Shown here: in pieces, positions 38,875-49,213 of the stretch | Position numbering within the stretch: position 1 is the first letter of the stretch | How the letters are laid out: each line of letters starts with the position of its first letter | Source of the DNA: Rouxiella sp. S1S-2 | Lineage (GTDB): Bacteria > Pseudomonadota > Gammaproteobacteria > Enterobacterales > Enterobacteriaceae | NCBI RefSeq assembly: GCF_009208105.1 | Contig: NZ_WFKL01000001.1 | Span: 1,860,001-1,924,000 of the forward strand | Length of the DNA: 64,000 bases | Reading direction: 5' to 3' | Position numbers and translations under genes: made by a program | The notes under the pieces: model-generated | The model's input: only the letters and a program-made list of their open reading frames with translations | Told to the model about the DNA's origin: nothing | The model's database searches: none

Positions 38875-41262
38875 ATGAAATTCAGTGAACTCTGGTTGCG
38901 TGAGTGGGTAAACCCAGCCATCAGCAGCGAAGAATTATCAGAACAAATTACCATGGCCGGTTTAGAAGTTGACGGCGTTGATGCCGTTGCCGGTGCTTTT
39001 CACGGCGTAGTAGTGGGTGAAGTGGTTGAGTGCGGCCAACATCCAAATGCTGACAAACTGCGCGTGACTAAAATCAACGTTGGCGGCGATCGCCTGCTTG
39101 ATATCGTTTGCGGTGCGCCAAACTGCCGTCAGGGGCTTAAAGTGGCCGTGGCTACCGTAGGCGCCGTGTTGCCGGGCGATTTCAAAATCAAGGCAGCAAA
39201 ACTTCGCGGCGAACCTTCTGAAGGCATGCTGTGCTCGTTTTCTGAATTGGGTATCAACGTTGAGAGTGAAGGTATTATTGAGCTGCCGCTGGACGCGCCC
39301 ATTGGCACCGACATTCGCGAGTTCCTTAAGCTTGACGACAACACCATTGAAATCAGCGTGACGCCTAACCGTGCCGACTGCCTGGGTATCATGGGTATTG
39401 CCCGCGATGTCGCGGTGGTCAGTCAGTTACCGCTGAACGAGCCGGACATGTCACCGGTTGCTGCAACCATCGACGACACGCTGCCTATCGACGTTCAGGC
39501 GACCGAAGCCTGTCCGCGCTATTTGGGCCGCGTTGTTAAAGGCATTAACGTTGCCGCGGCGACCCCGCTGTGGATGAGTGAAAAACTGCGTCGTTGCGGT
39601 ATTCGTTCAATCGACCCAGTGGTTGATATCACCAACTATGTGCTGCTTGAGCTGGGTCAGCCAATGCACGCCTTCGATTTGAATCGCATTGAGGGTGGCA
39701 TCGTTGTTCGTCTCGCGCAGAAAGACGAACCGCTGACGCTGCTGGACGGTACTACGGTTAAATTAAACGATGACGTTCTGGTGATCGCTGACCACAAGAA
39801 AGCGCTGGCCATGGGCGGCATTTTTGGCGGTGAACATTCCGGCGTCAATGAGCAGACTCAAGACGTGCTGCTTGAGTGCGCATTCTTCAATCCGCTGTCG
39901 ATTACTGGCCGTGCACGTCGTCAGGGCCTGCACACTGACGCATCGCATCGTTATGAACGCGGCGTAGACTCGCAGCTACAGCATAAAGCTATTGAGCGTG
40001 CTACCGCGCTGTTGCTTGAAATTTGCGGCGGACAGGCGGGTCCGATTATTGATGCGACTACCGAGTCTGCACTGCCTAAAGCGGCGAAGATTACTCTGCG
40101 CCGTGAAAAGCTCGATCGTCTGATCGGTCATCACGTTGAAGATGCTCAGGTTACCGATATTCTTCAGCGTCTGGGCTTTAAGGTAGAGGTTCTGGCCGGA
40201 AGCTGGGTTGCTCTTGCGCCAAGCTGGCGCTTCGATATGCAAATCGAAGAGGACCTGGTTGAAGAAGTTGCCCGTATTTATGGCTACAACAATATTCCTG
40301 ACGTGCCGGTAAAAGCGAATCTGGAAATGACCAAACACCGTGAGGCGGATCTTTCGCTAAAGCGTGTGAAAAACCTGCTGGTCGATCGCGGTTTCCAGGA
40401 AGCGATCACCTACAGCTTTGTCGATCCTAAGGTTCAGCAGTGGCTTCACCCGGGTGAAGAGGTGCTGTTGTTACCAAGCCCAATCTCGATTGAAATGTCT
40501 GCAATGCGCCTGTCTCTTTGGACCGGTCTGCTCTCTGCGGTGGTTAATAACCAGAATCGTCAGCAAAATCGCGTACGTTTATTCGAAAGCGGCCTGCGTT
40601 TTGTTCCTGATTCCGCAGCTTATTTAGGTATCCGTCAGGATGTCATGCTGTCAGGCGTCATTTCTGGCAACAAAAATGAAGAGCATTGGGACCTGGCGCG
40701 CCAGTCGGTTGACTACTACGATTTGAAGGGCGATCTTGAAGCGATTCTTGAACTTACCGGCAAATTAGACCAGATTCAGTTCAAGCCAGAAGTTAACCCT
40801 GCACTGCATCCGGGGCAGAGTGCGGCAATTTATTTACACGGCGAACGTATTGGTTTCATTGGAGTAGTGCATCCTGAGCTGGAACGTAAGCTCGACCTGA
40901 ACGGCCGTACTGTGGTGTTTGAAATGCTGTGGAATAAGCTCGCAGACCGCGTCCTGCCTGATGCGCGCGAGATTTCTCGCTTCCCTGCGAACCGTCGCGA
41001 CATCGCTGTTGTAGTGCCCGAAAACGTCGCCGCAGACGATATTTTGGTAGAGTGTAAGAAAGTTGGCGCAAATCAGGTAGTTGGCGTAAACTTATTTGAC
41101 GTGTACCGTGGCAAGGGCGTGGCGGACGGTTATAAAAGTCTGGCTATCAGCCTGGTATTGCAGGATACCGCTCGTACACTGGAAGAAGAGGAGATCGCCG
41201 CTACTGTTGCAAGATGTGTAGAGGCTCTAAAACAGCGATTCCAAGCATCCTTGAGGGATTGA
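38875..41262 (+). CDS. pheT: Phenylalanyl-tRNA synthetase beta subunit
   Basis: A 795-residue subunit, same length as in E. coli. An EMAP-type tRNA-binding domain at 40-148 ([12 protein letters not shown]) is followed by B3/B4 editing, B5 and catalytic-like domains and a C-terminal ferredoxin-fold anticodon-binding domain (about 700-795, S-R-F-P-A-N-R-R-D). It ends 4 bases before ihfA. Confidence 0.98.
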   Translation: MKFSELWLREWVNPAISSEELSEQITMAGLEVDGVDAVAGAFHGVVVGEVVECGQHPNADKLRVTKINVGGDRLLDIVCGAPNCRQGLKVAVATVGAVLPGDFKIKAAKLRGEPSEGMLCSFSELGINVESEGIIELPLDAPIGTDIREFLKLDDNTIEISVTPNRADCLGIMGIARDVAVVSQLPLNEPDMSPVAATIDDTLPIDVQATEACPRYLGRVVKGINVAAATPLWMSEKLRRCGIRSIDPVVDITNYVLLELGQPMHAFDLNRIEGGIVVRLAQKDEPLTLLDGTTVKLNDDVLVIADHKKALAMGGIFGGEHSGVNEQTQDVLLECAFFNPLSITGRARRQGLHTDASHRYERGVDSQLQHKAIERATALLLEICGGQAGPIIDATTESALPKAAKITLRREKLDRLIGHHVEDAQVTDILQRLGFKVEVLAGSWVALAPSWRFDMQIEEDLVEEVARIYGYNNIPDVPVKANLEMTKHREADLSLKRVKNLLVDRGFQEAITYSFVDPKVQQWLHPGEEVLLLPSPISIEMSAMRLSLWTGLLSAVVNNQNRQQNRVRLFESGLRFVPDSAAYLGIRQDVMLSGVISGNKNEEHWDLARQSVDYYDLKGDLEAILELTGKLDQIQFKPEVNPALHPGQSAAIYLHGERIGFIGVVHPELERKLDLNGRTVVFEMLWNKLADRVLPDAREISRFPANRRDIAVVVPENVAADDILVECKKVGANQVVGVNLFDVYRGKGVADGYKSLAISLVLQDTARTLEEEEIAATVARCVEALKQRFQASLRD

Positions 41263-41266
41263 ACCT

Positions 41267-41563
41267 ATGGCGCTTACTAAAGCTGAAATGTCAGAACACC
41301 TGTTTGAAAAGCTCGGGCTGAGCAAACGGGATGCCAAAGACCTGGTTGAGCTGTTCTTTGAAGAGGTACGTCGTGCTTTAGAGAACGGTGAACAAGTTAA
41401 ATTGTCTGGCTTTGGCAATTTCGATCTGCGTGACAAAAACCAACGTCCGGGGCGTAACCCGAAAACTGGCGAGGACATTCCAATTACGGCGCGCCGTGTG
41501 GTGACCTTCCGTCCAGGACAGAAGTTAAAAAGTCGGGTGGAAAACGCCACCCCGAAAGAATAA
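41267..41563 (+). CDS. ihfA: Integration host factor alpha subunit
   Basis: A 98-residue DNA-bending protein, the partner of IhfB. It begins [13 protein letters not shown] and has the minor-groove arm [11 protein letters not shown] near 62. In E. coli it is cotranscribed with pheT, as the spacing suggests here. A terminator follows. Confidence 0.98.
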   Translation: MALTKAEMSEHLFEKLGLSKRDAKDLVELFFEEVRRALENGEQVKLSGFGNFDLRDKNQRPGRNPKTGEDIPITARRVVTFRPGQKLKSRVENATPKE

Positions 41564-41576
41564 GCAACACTGATAA

Positions 41577-41604
41577 AAAGGCCGCGAAAGCGGCCTTTTT
41601 TTTT
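41577..41604 (+). terminator. Terminator of the pheST-ihfA operon
   Basis: AAAAGGCCGC/GCGGCCTTTT stem with GAAA loop and a long T-run. Confidence 0.93.
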
Positions 41605-42048
41605 GCAAAAAAGTGCAAGCGACAACAAATCAACCACGCTGGTATTGTGGCGCATTAACGAGAGCCGTGGTTTGATAGTCATCAACGTTGCGCATCTTGC
41701 TTTATGTATTAGGTTAAAAGCATTAATTTAAATATGTCCAAACTGTGTCGTTTGAAAGGGAATCGGCAGAAGTGAAAAGATAGTGTTAATTCATTGGGTT
41801 CTTCAAGAATAGTCTGATAGATTAATTTCCGTAGCTACTGAAGTTAATACTTGGTGAATGTTTTATCTATAAATATCAATATCAGGGATTACTTTATAAA
41901 AAAAAGGGACCGAAGTCCCTTAGTGCAATACGGCTTTTTAATTTAAGAAAAATAATTCATAAACTAATTATCAGGCCAGCTAAATAAATCGAGGTGAATT
42001 CATTCAATGATAAGTATGGATAACACCACGATTAGGCTGACTGAATTT
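41605..42048. other. 444-base non-coding stretch after ihfA
   Basis: AT-rich sequence without a supportable gene. It contains a loose inverted repeat (ATCAACCACG near 41629 and CGTGGTTTGAT near 41666) and a minus-strand terminator at 41895-41921. In E. coli btuC begins close after ihfA; here inserted genes follow. Confidence 0.5.
41895..41921 (-). terminator. Terminator of the glycine-rich mini-lipoprotein gene
   Basis: On the minus strand AAGGGAC, TTCG, GTCCCTT is followed by a T-run. A UUCG tetraloop with this stem is a very stable intrinsic terminator. It lies about 130 bases beyond the stop of the gene at 42049-42192. Confidence 0.85.
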
Positions 42049-42192
42049 TTAACGACCCGGACCGCCGCCGTGCCAACCGCCGCCGCCGCCACCACCATGA
42101 CCGCCACCCGGGCCCCAGAACGGCGGAAAGATACAGCCACTTAGGCTGCAGGCGACCAGAGCTACAGTAACAAATGCCAATATACGACGCAT
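42049..42192 (-). CDS. Glycine-rich mini-lipoprotein (47 residues)
   Basis: A short frame easily missed by length cut-offs. It encodes M-R-R-I-L, a hydrophobic stretch, and the lipobox L-S-G-C with Cys near residue 20. Then come I-F-P-P-F-W and a tail that is almost all Gly with a few His, Trp and Pro (about residues 27-47). AGGA lies about 10 bases before the ATG, and a strong UUCG-type terminator follows. The mature part would be only about 28 residues tethered to a membrane. Function unknown; I recognise no named family. Confidence 0.7.
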   Translation of the reverse strand: MRRILAFVTVALVACSLSGCIFPPFWGPGGGHGGGGGGGWHGGGPGR

Positions 42193-42462
42193 AATAATTA
42201 TTCCTTTGTTTGATTAAACAGTTCGATTATAGATAAAACAATAAATAACTGTTGTCAGACTAACGTTAAGAGATGTTAGCGCAGTTATGAAAGCTGAATA
42301 ATATTTACGCAAGACTCTGCTGATTTATTTCTGCGGGGTAATATATGTTGTCTTATTGTAAGGTCGTTGCAAGTAATCTGAAAATCTCTTTTATTCTCAT
42401 GGTAAGCTATAATTCCCCTTGATATAAAAAACACGTAGAACAATAAAATTAAGGTGAATATT

Positions 42463-42891
42463 TTGAAAAAATCTCATTTGATGCTGTGCATAGCTCTGGC
42501 CCTTCCTGCCGTTGGTCTAATGAATGCTGCGCAGGCGAATGTCTCTGTCGACGTGAATGTTCCAGGTGCATCAATTCACATCGGTGATAAAAATAACCGC
42601 GGTGATTACTGGGATGGATACGACTGGCGGACTCCTCAGTGGTGGCGCGAGCACCAAAACAAACGCATGGGCGAGCGCAATAATCGCGGCATGTACTGGC
42701 ACGGCAATCGTTGGGAGTCTGCTCCACCGCCTAAACACAACGGCGGTAAGCCAGTTCGTCCGCAGCCGGAACACCATGAACAGCGCGGCGAACCCAATCA
42801 TGGACAGCAGGGCCATGGTCCTCAGGGTAACGGTGTGCAGGGCAATCAGGGGCACGGACAGCCAGTGCCTCCTAACGGTCAGCATAACTAA
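42463..42891 (+). CDS. DUF2502 (YpeC-like) exported protein
   Basis: A 142-residue periplasmic protein. Signal peptide ends near N-A-A-Q-A. The conserved DUF2502 part is I-H-I-G-D-K-N-N-R-G-D-Y-W-D-G-Y-D-W-R near residue 43, repeated in looser form as E-R-N-N-R-G-M-Y-W-H-G near 72. The C-terminal 50 residues are rich in Q, G, H, N and P. Start: TTG 42463 is chosen because AAGGTG lies 6 bases upstream. A GTG at 42454 overlaps that site. Function is unknown. It may work at the cell surface. Confidence 0.75.
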   Translation: MKKSHLMLCIALALPAVGLMNAAQANVSVDVNVPGASIHIGDKNNRGDYWDGYDWRTPQWWREHQNKRMGERNNRGMYWHGNRWESAPPPKHNGGKPVRPQPEHHEQRGEPNHGQQGHGPQGNGVQGNQGHGQPVPPNGQHN

Positions 42892-42924
42892 TCGTTTAAC
42901 TTATACCGCGTTTATCCCCATACA

Positions 42925-42957
42925 AGCTGCCGCATTCCGATGCGGTGGCTTTTTTTT
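42925..42957 (+). terminator. Terminator after the DUF2502 gene
   Basis: An 11-bp stem AGCTGCCGCAT/ATGCGGTGGCT with two G-T pairs and TCCG loop, then eight T. Confidence 0.88.
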
Positions 42958-43171
42958 CATATTTTTCAAAGCTCCCCTGCATTAAACCTTCAAATATGGC
43001 GTTAACCTGAGAGAAGCTGATCCCAGAATATTCTCGCTAGCGTACGCAATTTCAACAGTTCTGGTTCGCTATTCTCAATGATTGACGCGCTTGTCTTAAC
43101 GACTCTGCTGTTGATGCAAATTATAGTCTCCCTATAAATAGCTGAATTTAAAGTTTTATTAGGGAAAGTTG

Positions 43172-45022
43172 ATGATGAAGGGAAACATTAAATTATTGGC
43201 GTTATTGATTGGCGCAACGTTGAGCGGCTCGGCATTGGCGTCGACTCCAGGCATTGCAAATATCACTAACCAAAACGAACTGACCGGTTACCAGCTCGTG
43301 GAGTCTGCCAACTGGGAGGTCGCGTATGAAAAAAGAGTCAAGCGCCACGAAAAAGTACAGATCACGGTAACGTGGGATATTGCAAAGGATAGCTCTGCCA
43401 GCAAGGCTCGCCTGCTGGTCGACGGGACTGAAAAGTGGCAGGGTGCTGGCAGTCAAAAATTCGCGACATTCGAAATGTCCAAAGGCGGAAACTACGCGGT
43501 GGTTGTTGAACTCTGCAATGCTGAGGGCTGCACCACGAGTCAGCCTGCAAGTCTGACTATTGCTGATACTGACGGGAGCCATTTGGCCCCTCTGTTTAAT
43601 GATTTACTTGAGAATAACAAACCCTATACCCAGACCCCCGGCACTGTGGTAGGTACCTATTTCCCAGAATGGGGCGTATATGGTCGTCAATTCACTGTTG
43701 ATAAAATCCCGGCCCACAATCTCACCCATATTTTATACGGTTTTATCCCTGTTTGTGGCGGCGAGGGGATCAACGACAGCCTGAAAGAGGGTAACCCTGA
43801 GAGCTATAAGGCGCTAATGAACGCGTGTGAAGGCCGACAGGACTTTAAAGTCGCTATTCATGATCCTTACGCGGCGTTGGACATGGGGGCGATTGAAGGT
43901 CAAGCCTATGCGGGTAGCTACGGTAAATTGATGGCGCTAAAAAAAGCCTATCCACATTTGAAAATTCTTCCTTCAATAGGCGGTTGGACGCTTTCTGACC
44001 CGTTCTATCAGTTTGATAATGCGGAAAAACGAAAAGTTTTTGTGGCATCCGTTAAAGAGTTTCTTGAAAGCTGGAAGTTCTTTGATGGCGTAGATATCGA
44101 TTGGGAATATCCGGGCGGCGGCGGGGCAAATCCGGATCTTGGGGAAGGGCACGACAGGCAGACGTATACCACATTAATGAAAGAGTTACGCGAAATGCTC
44201 GATGAGCTATCGAAAAAGTATGGCAAGAAGTTTGAGTTATCCTCTGCTATTGCGGGCACTGTCTCGAAGATTGACCCCGTTGACTATGGAACTGCCCAGC
44301 AGTATATGGATCATATATTTGTGATGAGCTACGACTATTCGGGCAGCTATGATCTTAATCGTCTCAATCACCATACGAATCTCGGTAGCGAAAATGACAT
44401 TGGGGTGGTGACAGAACACAGTGCTACCCACGCCGTAGAGGCACTGCTGGCTCAGCGCGTCGCGCCGGAAAAAATTGTTGTAGGCATTGCCAAATATGGG
44501 AAAGCCTGGAGCGGCGTGCATGATTATCAGTCAGGGAAACCCTTTACCGGTAAAGCAAAAGGACCGATGGTGAATGGGGTTGCTGACCCCGGAAACGCCA
44601 CCTATAAAGAGATTGCCGAGAAATTTTCAAAGGGTGATTTTAAGCAGTTCTATGATGAAAAAGCGCAATCCCCTTATATTTTTAACGAAAAAACTGGCGA
44701 TCTTATCAGCTATGACAACGCGCGTTCGACGTTGGCCAAAGGTAATTATGTCAGGCAGCAACATCTTGGCGGCCTCTTCTCATGGGAGGTCAGCATGGAT
44801 AATGGCGATTTGCTCAACGCAATGAATGAAGGATTAGGGAATCGACCTTTTACTCCAAAAGAGTATGAGAGTGGGCATGCCTATCACAAAGACGATATTG
44901 TTAAATCGCAAGGAAAATACTACCAGTGCAAGGTTACAGGTTGGTGTGGCCAGGTAGGTACTGACAGTTATTATGCGCCGGGAGCCGGCCTTTACTGGCA
45001 GCAGGCGTGGGAACGAGTATAG
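43172..45022 (+). CDS. Secreted chitinase, ChiA type (GH18)
   Basis: A 616-residue secreted chitinase. Signal peptide ends near S-A-L-A. An N-terminal chitinase-A-type fibronectin-like domain (25-135) is followed by the GH18 barrel with S-I-G-G-W-T-L-S-D-P near 272 and the catalytic F-D-G-V-D-I-D-W-E-Y-P, whose Glu is at about 312 (E315 in Serratia marcescens ChiA). Similarity to S. marcescens ChiA is high throughout. The C-terminal 50 residues carry an added CBM5/12-type chitin-binding domain (A-Y-H-K-D-D-I-V, Y-Y-Q-C-K, Y-W-Q-Q-A-W) which S. marcescens ChiA lacks. ATG 43172 follows AGGGA. Confidence 0.93.
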   Translation: MMKGNIKLLALLIGATLSGSALASTPGIANITNQNELTGYQLVESANWEVAYEKRVKRHEKVQITVTWDIAKDSSASKARLLVDGTEKWQGAGSQKFATFEMSKGGNYAVVVELCNAEGCTTSQPASLTIADTDGSHLAPLFNDLLENNKPYTQTPGTVVGTYFPEWGVYGRQFTVDKIPAHNLTHILYGFIPVCGGEGINDSLKEGNPESYKALMNACEGRQDFKVAIHDPYAALDMGAIEGQAYAGSYGKLMALKKAYPHLKILPSIGGWTLSDPFYQFDNAEKRKVFVASVKEFLESWKFFDGVDIDWEYPGGGGANPDLGEGHDRQTYTTLMKELREMLDELSKKYGKKFELSSAIAGTVSKIDPVDYGTAQQYMDHIFVMSYDYSGSYDLNRLNHHTNLGSENDIGVVTEHSATHAVEALLAQRVAPEKIVVGIAKYGKAWSGVHDYQSGKPFTGKAKGPMVNGVADPGNATYKEIAEKFSKGDFKQFYDEKAQSPYIFNEKTGDLISYDNARSTLAKGNYVRQQHLGGLFSWEVSMDNGDLLNAMNEGLGNRPFTPKEYESGHAYHKDDIVKSQGKYYQCKVTGWCGQVGTDSYYAPGAGLYWQQAWERV

Positions 45023-45063
45023 GTAGCAGGATAACGTTCATCTCCCTGAAACGTTAATATCTC

Positions 45064-45097
45064 CGGGTTCTGTTCACCACAGAACCCGATTTTTTTT
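45064..45097 (+). terminator. Terminator after the chitinase gene
   Basis: CGGGTTCTGT/ACAGAACCCG stem (10 bp), loop TCACC, then eight T. Confidence 0.93.
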
Positions 45098-45244
45098 AGT
45101 CGTCTCAATGCCTGTGAAACACATCGTTTAATCGCAGCTTATAAGCCTATAGAGTTAACTGCTTAATCTGGGTAGGATAATCATTCTGGTGATCGGGATG
45201 CAATCTGATACTCACTCGCTTATGCAACAGGACGTCGCTGCTCT

Positions 45245-46252
45245 ATGTCATCGCTTCCAACATTTACCCAGCTGGAACAGCAGCAAAAAAGCCGCGATGC
45301 TCGTCGCTTGCTGATACTGGGATTATTGCTGGTTCTGGTTTTGATGCTCAGCTTGTGTGCGGGCGACAGCTGGATCTGGCCCAGCGAATGGCTAACCCCT
45401 TCAGCTAAACTTTTTATTTGGCAGATTCGGCTTCCACGTGCGCTGGCCGTAATACTGGTTGGGGCAGGGCTTGCCGTTTGCGGTGCGGTAATGCAGTCGC
45501 TGTTTGAAAATTCATTGGCCGAACCGGGACTGCTGGGCGTTGCCAGCGGGGCGGGCGTGGCGTTAGTACTCTGTGTGATGTTCGGTCACGGCCTGCTACC
45601 GGTGTGGATGATGAGCCTAGCCTCGGTTTGTGGCGCACTGCTCGTCACGTTCCTTTTGCTCTATTATGCACGCAGGCGCTTTTTCAGCCATTCACGACTG
45701 CTGCTGGTGGGCGTTGCGATTGGCATTATCTGCAGCGCCATCATGACCTGGGCAGTGTATTTTAGTTCGAGCATTGATTTGCGTCAGTTGATGTACTGGA
45801 TGATGGGCGGCTTTGGCGGTATCGATTGGCGTCAATCCTGGCTGGGGGTGTTGATGATACCGGTGCTAGTCTGGCTTTGCTGGCAGGGACGGTCGCTTAA
45901 TTTATTGGCACTTGGCGTAAATCAGGCACAGCAGCTGGGTCTGCCCGTCGTTCTGTGGCGCAATGTGTTGGTACTGGCAATGGGGTGGATAGTCGGCATT
46001 AGCGTTGCCTTGGCCGGTGTTATTGGTTTTGTTGGCTTGGTGATCCCCCATCTTTTGCGCCTGACCGGCATGACAGATCAACGCCGCCTGTTGCCCGCTT
46101 GTGCGTTGGCCGGAGGCTCTGTGCTGCTGCTGGCGGACGTGATTGCGCGTGTCGCTCTTTATTCGGCCGAGCTGCCGGTTGGCGTGGTTACCGCCGTGTT
46201 AGGCGCACCCCTGTTTATTTGGCTGCTGACGCGGGCCGAGCGTACCGATTAA
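45245..46252 (+). CDS. btuC: Vitamin B12 ABC transporter permease BtuC
   Basis: A 335-residue inner-membrane permease of the FecCD family with about ten helices. Typical motifs are W-Q-I-R-L-P-R-A-L near 57, A-V-M-Q-S-L-F-E-N near 81 and G-F-V-G-L-V-I-P-H near 259, the cytoplasmic helix contacting BtuD. It forms the BtuC2D2 importer for cobalamin. The order btuC-btuE-btuD is as in E. coli. No cobalamin riboswitch is seen upstream. Confidence 0.96.
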   Translation: MSSLPTFTQLEQQQKSRDARRLLILGLLLVLVLMLSLCAGDSWIWPSEWLTPSAKLFIWQIRLPRALAVILVGAGLAVCGAVMQSLFENSLAEPGLLGVASGAGVALVLCVMFGHGLLPVWMMSLASVCGALLVTFLLLYYARRRFFSHSRLLLVGVAIGIICSAIMTWAVYFSSSIDLRQLMYWMMGGFGGIDWRQSWLGVLMIPVLVWLCWQGRSLNLLALGVNQAQQLGLPVVLWRNVLVLAMGWIVGISVALAGVIGFVGLVIPHLLRLTGMTDQRRLLPACALAGGSVLLLADVIARVALYSAELPVGVVTAVLGAPLFIWLLTRAERTD

Positions 46253-46330
46253 CCTGTCGTTTGCAGCCTTCAACTCAGAATTTACTATCATCATCGTTCT
46301 TAACCGAACCCCGACAATAGGATATGACTC

Positions 46331-46882
46331 ATGAGTAACGCGATTTATGCAACGCCTTTGACCACTATCGATGGCAAATCTACCACCCTTGGCGCATACG
46401 AGGGCAAGGTATTGCTGGTAGTGAACGTAGCCTCGCAGTGCGGCCTGACTAAACAGTATGAAGGATTGGAAAATCTGTATCAGACCTGGCACGAGCAGGG
46501 CTTTGAAGTGCTGGGATTCCCTTGCAACGAGTTTGGCGCTCAGGAGCCCGGTACGGAAGAAGAGATCCAGACGTTCTGTACCACCCAGTTTGGCGTTAAA
46601 TTCCCAATGTTCAGTAAAATAGAAGTTAACGGTGAGGGGCGTCATCCTTTATATACGGCGTTAATTGCGGAAAAACCCCAGGCAATAAAGCCAGAAGGCA
46701 GCGAATTTTATCAACGTTTAGCCAGCAAAGGCCGCGAGCCGCTGAAAGCAGAAAATATTCTGTGGAATTTCGAGAAGTTCCTGATTGGGCGCCATGGCGA
46801 AGTTATCCAGCGGTTTGCACCGGATATGACGCCCGAAGATGCTTTGTTGAACGATGCCGTAAAACAGGCCGTGCAAAAATAA
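46331..46882 (+). CDS. btuE: Glutathione/thioredoxin peroxidase BtuE
   Basis: A 183-residue thiol peroxidase of the glutathione peroxidase family, same length as E. coli BtuE. The peroxidatic residue is Cys in N-V-A-S-Q-C-G-L-T (not Sec), with the Gln in G-F-P-C-N-E-F-G and Trp in I-L-W-N-F-E-K-F of the catalytic tetrad. It is not needed for B12 uptake despite the name. A hairpin (46897-46917) between it and btuD may reduce readthrough. Confidence 0.95.
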   Translation: MSNAIYATPLTTIDGKSTTLGAYEGKVLLVVNVASQCGLTKQYEGLENLYQTWHEQGFEVLGFPCNEFGAQEPGTEEEIQTFCTTQFGVKFPMFSKIEVNGEGRHPLYTALIAEKPQAIKPEGSEFYQRLASKGREPLKAENILWNFEKFLIGRHGEVIQRFAPDMTPEDALLNDAVKQAVQK

Positions 46883-46952
46883 GCAGCAGTATGAAAAGGG
46901 CGGATAATTTCCGCCCTAAAATTTTTAAACGCTGTCAATAAATGGTTCGTTT

Positions 46953-47702
46953 ATGCTGCAATTAAATCAACTGAACGTTGTTTCACGTTTTTTACCTTTC
47001 AGTATCGAAGTATCACCGGGAACACGCGTTCATATTATTGGCCCTAATGGCGCAGGAAAGAGTAGCCTTTTGGCAAGTATTGCCGGCATGTTGAATGCCG
47101 AAGGTGAAGTATCAATTGCGGGCCAATTAATCAGCAGTCTTTCAGGGCGCGAGCTTTCACGATTTCGCAGCTATTTGTGCCAGCAATATTTACCCCTTTC
47201 GGTCATGCCCGTATTCCAATATTTATCATTGCATCAACCGGCAGAGGTTAACGCCGCGCAGCTTGAAGAAACGTTAATGATGTTATGTGAGCGGCTGCAT
47301 TTGGCGGACAAACTTTCTAAGCCTGTGACACAGCTTTCTGGGGGAGAATGGCAGCGCGTTCGGCTGGTCGCAACACTGTTACAAGTTTGGCCGACCTTGA
47401 ATCCGCAGGGGGCACTTTTATTGCTTGATGAACCCGCAAATAGCCTTGATATTGCCCACCAGCTTGCTATTGATCTGATCGTCAATGAATTTTGCGCTGC
47501 GGGAGGCATTGCCATTATCAGCGATCATGACCTGAATCACACGCTACATCAGGCGTCGCAGGTTTGGCTGATGTCAAAAGGTGAGGTAATTGCGGCAGGA
47601 CCTTGTGAGGCGGTTTTAAAACCCGCTAACCTTTCTCCGGTATACGGTGTTTATTTCCAGTTGCAGCATTTTTCAGGAAAACCGTGGATTATGGCCTCTT
47701 AA
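46953..47702 (+). CDS. btuD: Vitamin B12 ABC transporter ATPase BtuD
   Basis: A 249-residue ATPase. Walker A G-P-N-G-A-G-K-S-S near 33, signature L-S-G-G-E-W-Q-R near 129 and Walker B L-L-L-L-D-E-P near 156 are intact, with H-loop S-D-H-D-L-N-H. It powers BtuC. In E. coli nlpC is next; here the arn operon lies between them. Confidence 0.96.
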   Translation: MLQLNQLNVVSRFLPFSIEVSPGTRVHIIGPNGAGKSSLLASIAGMLNAEGEVSIAGQLISSLSGRELSRFRSYLCQQYLPLSVMPVFQYLSLHQPAEVNAAQLEETLMMLCERLHLADKLSKPVTQLSGGEWQRVRLVATLLQVWPTLNPQGALLLLDEPANSLDIAHQLAIDLIVNEFCAAGGIAIISDHDLNHTLHQASQVWLMSKGEVIAAGPCEAVLKPANLSPVYGVYFQLQHFSGKPWIMAS

Positions 47703-47927
47703 TGTCACAAATTTAAAAAAATAAATAATTTCACTGCTATGTTATTTGTAAGAATTAAATACCTCGTTAATAAAAATTGATTTCTTTTCTGGTCATTATT
47801 AGCTAGTGTGCGTTATCACCTCTGAAAGCTTGCAAGGATTGCTAGCATCGCCTCTTTAGTTGATTTACAACAATGAATTAGCTAATAGCCTGTAAACAAT
47901 TCTTTTCTCTCAGAACGCTTGAATATC

Positions 47928-47944
47928 CTTAATGTTAAATTAAG
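47928..47944 (+). promoter_or_regulatory. PmrA-box-like site upstream of arnB
   Basis: CTTAAT, GTTAA, ATTAAG fits the PmrA (BasR) direct-repeat box of two YTTAAK hexamers spaced by 5, with one mismatch. It lies about 125 bases before arnB; possible -10 elements follow (TAATAT at 47957, TATAGG at 47973). arn operons are PmrA targets in related bacteria. Confidence 0.6.
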
Positions 47945-48070
47945 CTTAAACAACAATAATATTGCCATTGTTTATAGGGTGGCGTTTACTCTACGTTAAA
48001 TAAACAGACGATACAGTTTGCCCTGACCCACATGCCCTTTTTGCCGTCCTTAAATTACAGGATATGCTAC

Positions 48071-49210
48071 ATGGATAACTTTTTACCCTTCTCCCGTCCT
48101 TCAATGGGAGACGAAGAAATCAAGGCTGTTGAGCAAGTATTACGCTCTGGATGGATTACCACCGGACCGCAAACTCATCAGTTGGAGCAGGACTTTTCAG
48201 CGGCATTTGGCTGTAAACACGCTATAGCGGTGAGTTCTGCAACAGGGGGTATGCATGTAACGCTGATGGCGTTGGGAATAGGCCCGGGTGATGAAGTCAT
48301 TACGCCTTCTCAAACGTGGGTTTCTACTCTGAACATGATTGTGCTTCTTGGCGCCGAGCCGGTAATGATCGATGTAGACCCGAACACCCTGATGGTCCGT
48401 CCTGAAGACGTTGCTGCTGCCATTACCCCCAAAACCAAAGCTATTATTCCCGTGCATTATGCGGGTGCCTCGCTGGATCTCGACCCGCTTTATGCGCTGG
48501 CCGAAGAACATAATATCCCTCTAATTGAAGACGCAGCCCACGCGGCAGGTACGCAGTATCGCGGCCGCTGGATTGGTGCTCAGGGTACCGCGGTGTTCTC
48601 ATTCCACGCCATCAAGAACATGACCTGTGCCGAAGGGGGACTGGTTGCCACTGATGACGATGAACTGGCTGCCAAGGTCCGTGCTTTGAAATTCCACGGT
48701 CTGGCGGTTGACGCTTTTGACCGTCAGGTGCAGGGCCGACGTCCACAGGCCGAAGTGATTGAACCTGGCTTTAAATATAATCTTTCTGATATTCACGCCG
48801 CCATTGCCGTTGTGCAGTTGAAGCGTTTACCCGAAATGAATGCCAGACGTGCCGAGTTGGCCAGTCTTTATCTTGAAAAACTGCAGGGCACGCCGTTCCT
48901 GCCGATGCAGGTACCGACCTATCCTCATTTGCACACCTGGCACCTGTTCATGATCCGCGTGGATGAAGAACGCTGCGGTATCAGTCGCGACCTGCTGATG
49001 GAGCGTCTGAAAGAGCGTGGGATCGGGACGGGACTGCACTTCCGCGCGGCCCACACCCAGAAATATTATCGTGAACGTTACCCTGACTTGTCACTGCCAA
49101 ACAGCGAGTGGAACACTGCGCGCCTGTGCAGTTTACCTCTGTTCCCTGACATGCAGGACAGTGACGTTGATCGCGTTGTTGACGCGCTTAAATCCCTGCT
49201 GGAGAAGTAA
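48071..49210 (+). CDS. arnB: UDP-Ara4O aminotransferase ArnB
   Basis: A 379-residue PLP enzyme that transfers an amino group to UDP-4-keto-L-arabinose, giving UDP-L-Ara4N. The PLP lysine is in F-H-A-I-K-N-M-T near 187. S-A-T-G-G-M-H near 57 and E-D-A-A-H near 160 bind cofactor. ATG 48071 matches the E. coli start M-x-x-F-L-P-F-S-R-P; the frame opens 13 codons earlier. It is the first gene of the arn operon; arnC starts 3 bases after its stop. Confidence 0.97.
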   Translation: MDNFLPFSRPSMGDEEIKAVEQVLRSGWITTGPQTHQLEQDFSAAFGCKHAIAVSSATGGMHVTLMALGIGPGDEVITPSQTWVSTLNMIVLLGAEPVMIDVDPNTLMVRPEDVAAAITPKTKAIIPVHYAGASLDLDPLYALAEEHNIPLIEDAAHAAGTQYRGRWIGAQGTAVFSFHAIKNMTCAEGGLVATDDDELAAKVRALKFHGLAVDAFDRQVQGRRPQAEVIEPGFKYNLSDIHAAIAVVQLKRLPEMNARRAELASLYLEKLQGTPFLPMQVPTYPHLHTWHLFMIRVDEERCGISRDLLMERLKERGIGTGLHFRAAHTQKYYRERYPDLSLPNSEWNTARLCSLPLFPDMQDSDVDRVVDALKSLLEK

Positions 49211-49213
49211 GTA

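Noticed and set aside
45099..45244. Cobalamin riboswitch before btuC
   Set aside because: No B12-box-like conserved sequence or suitable fold is visible in the 146-base gap.
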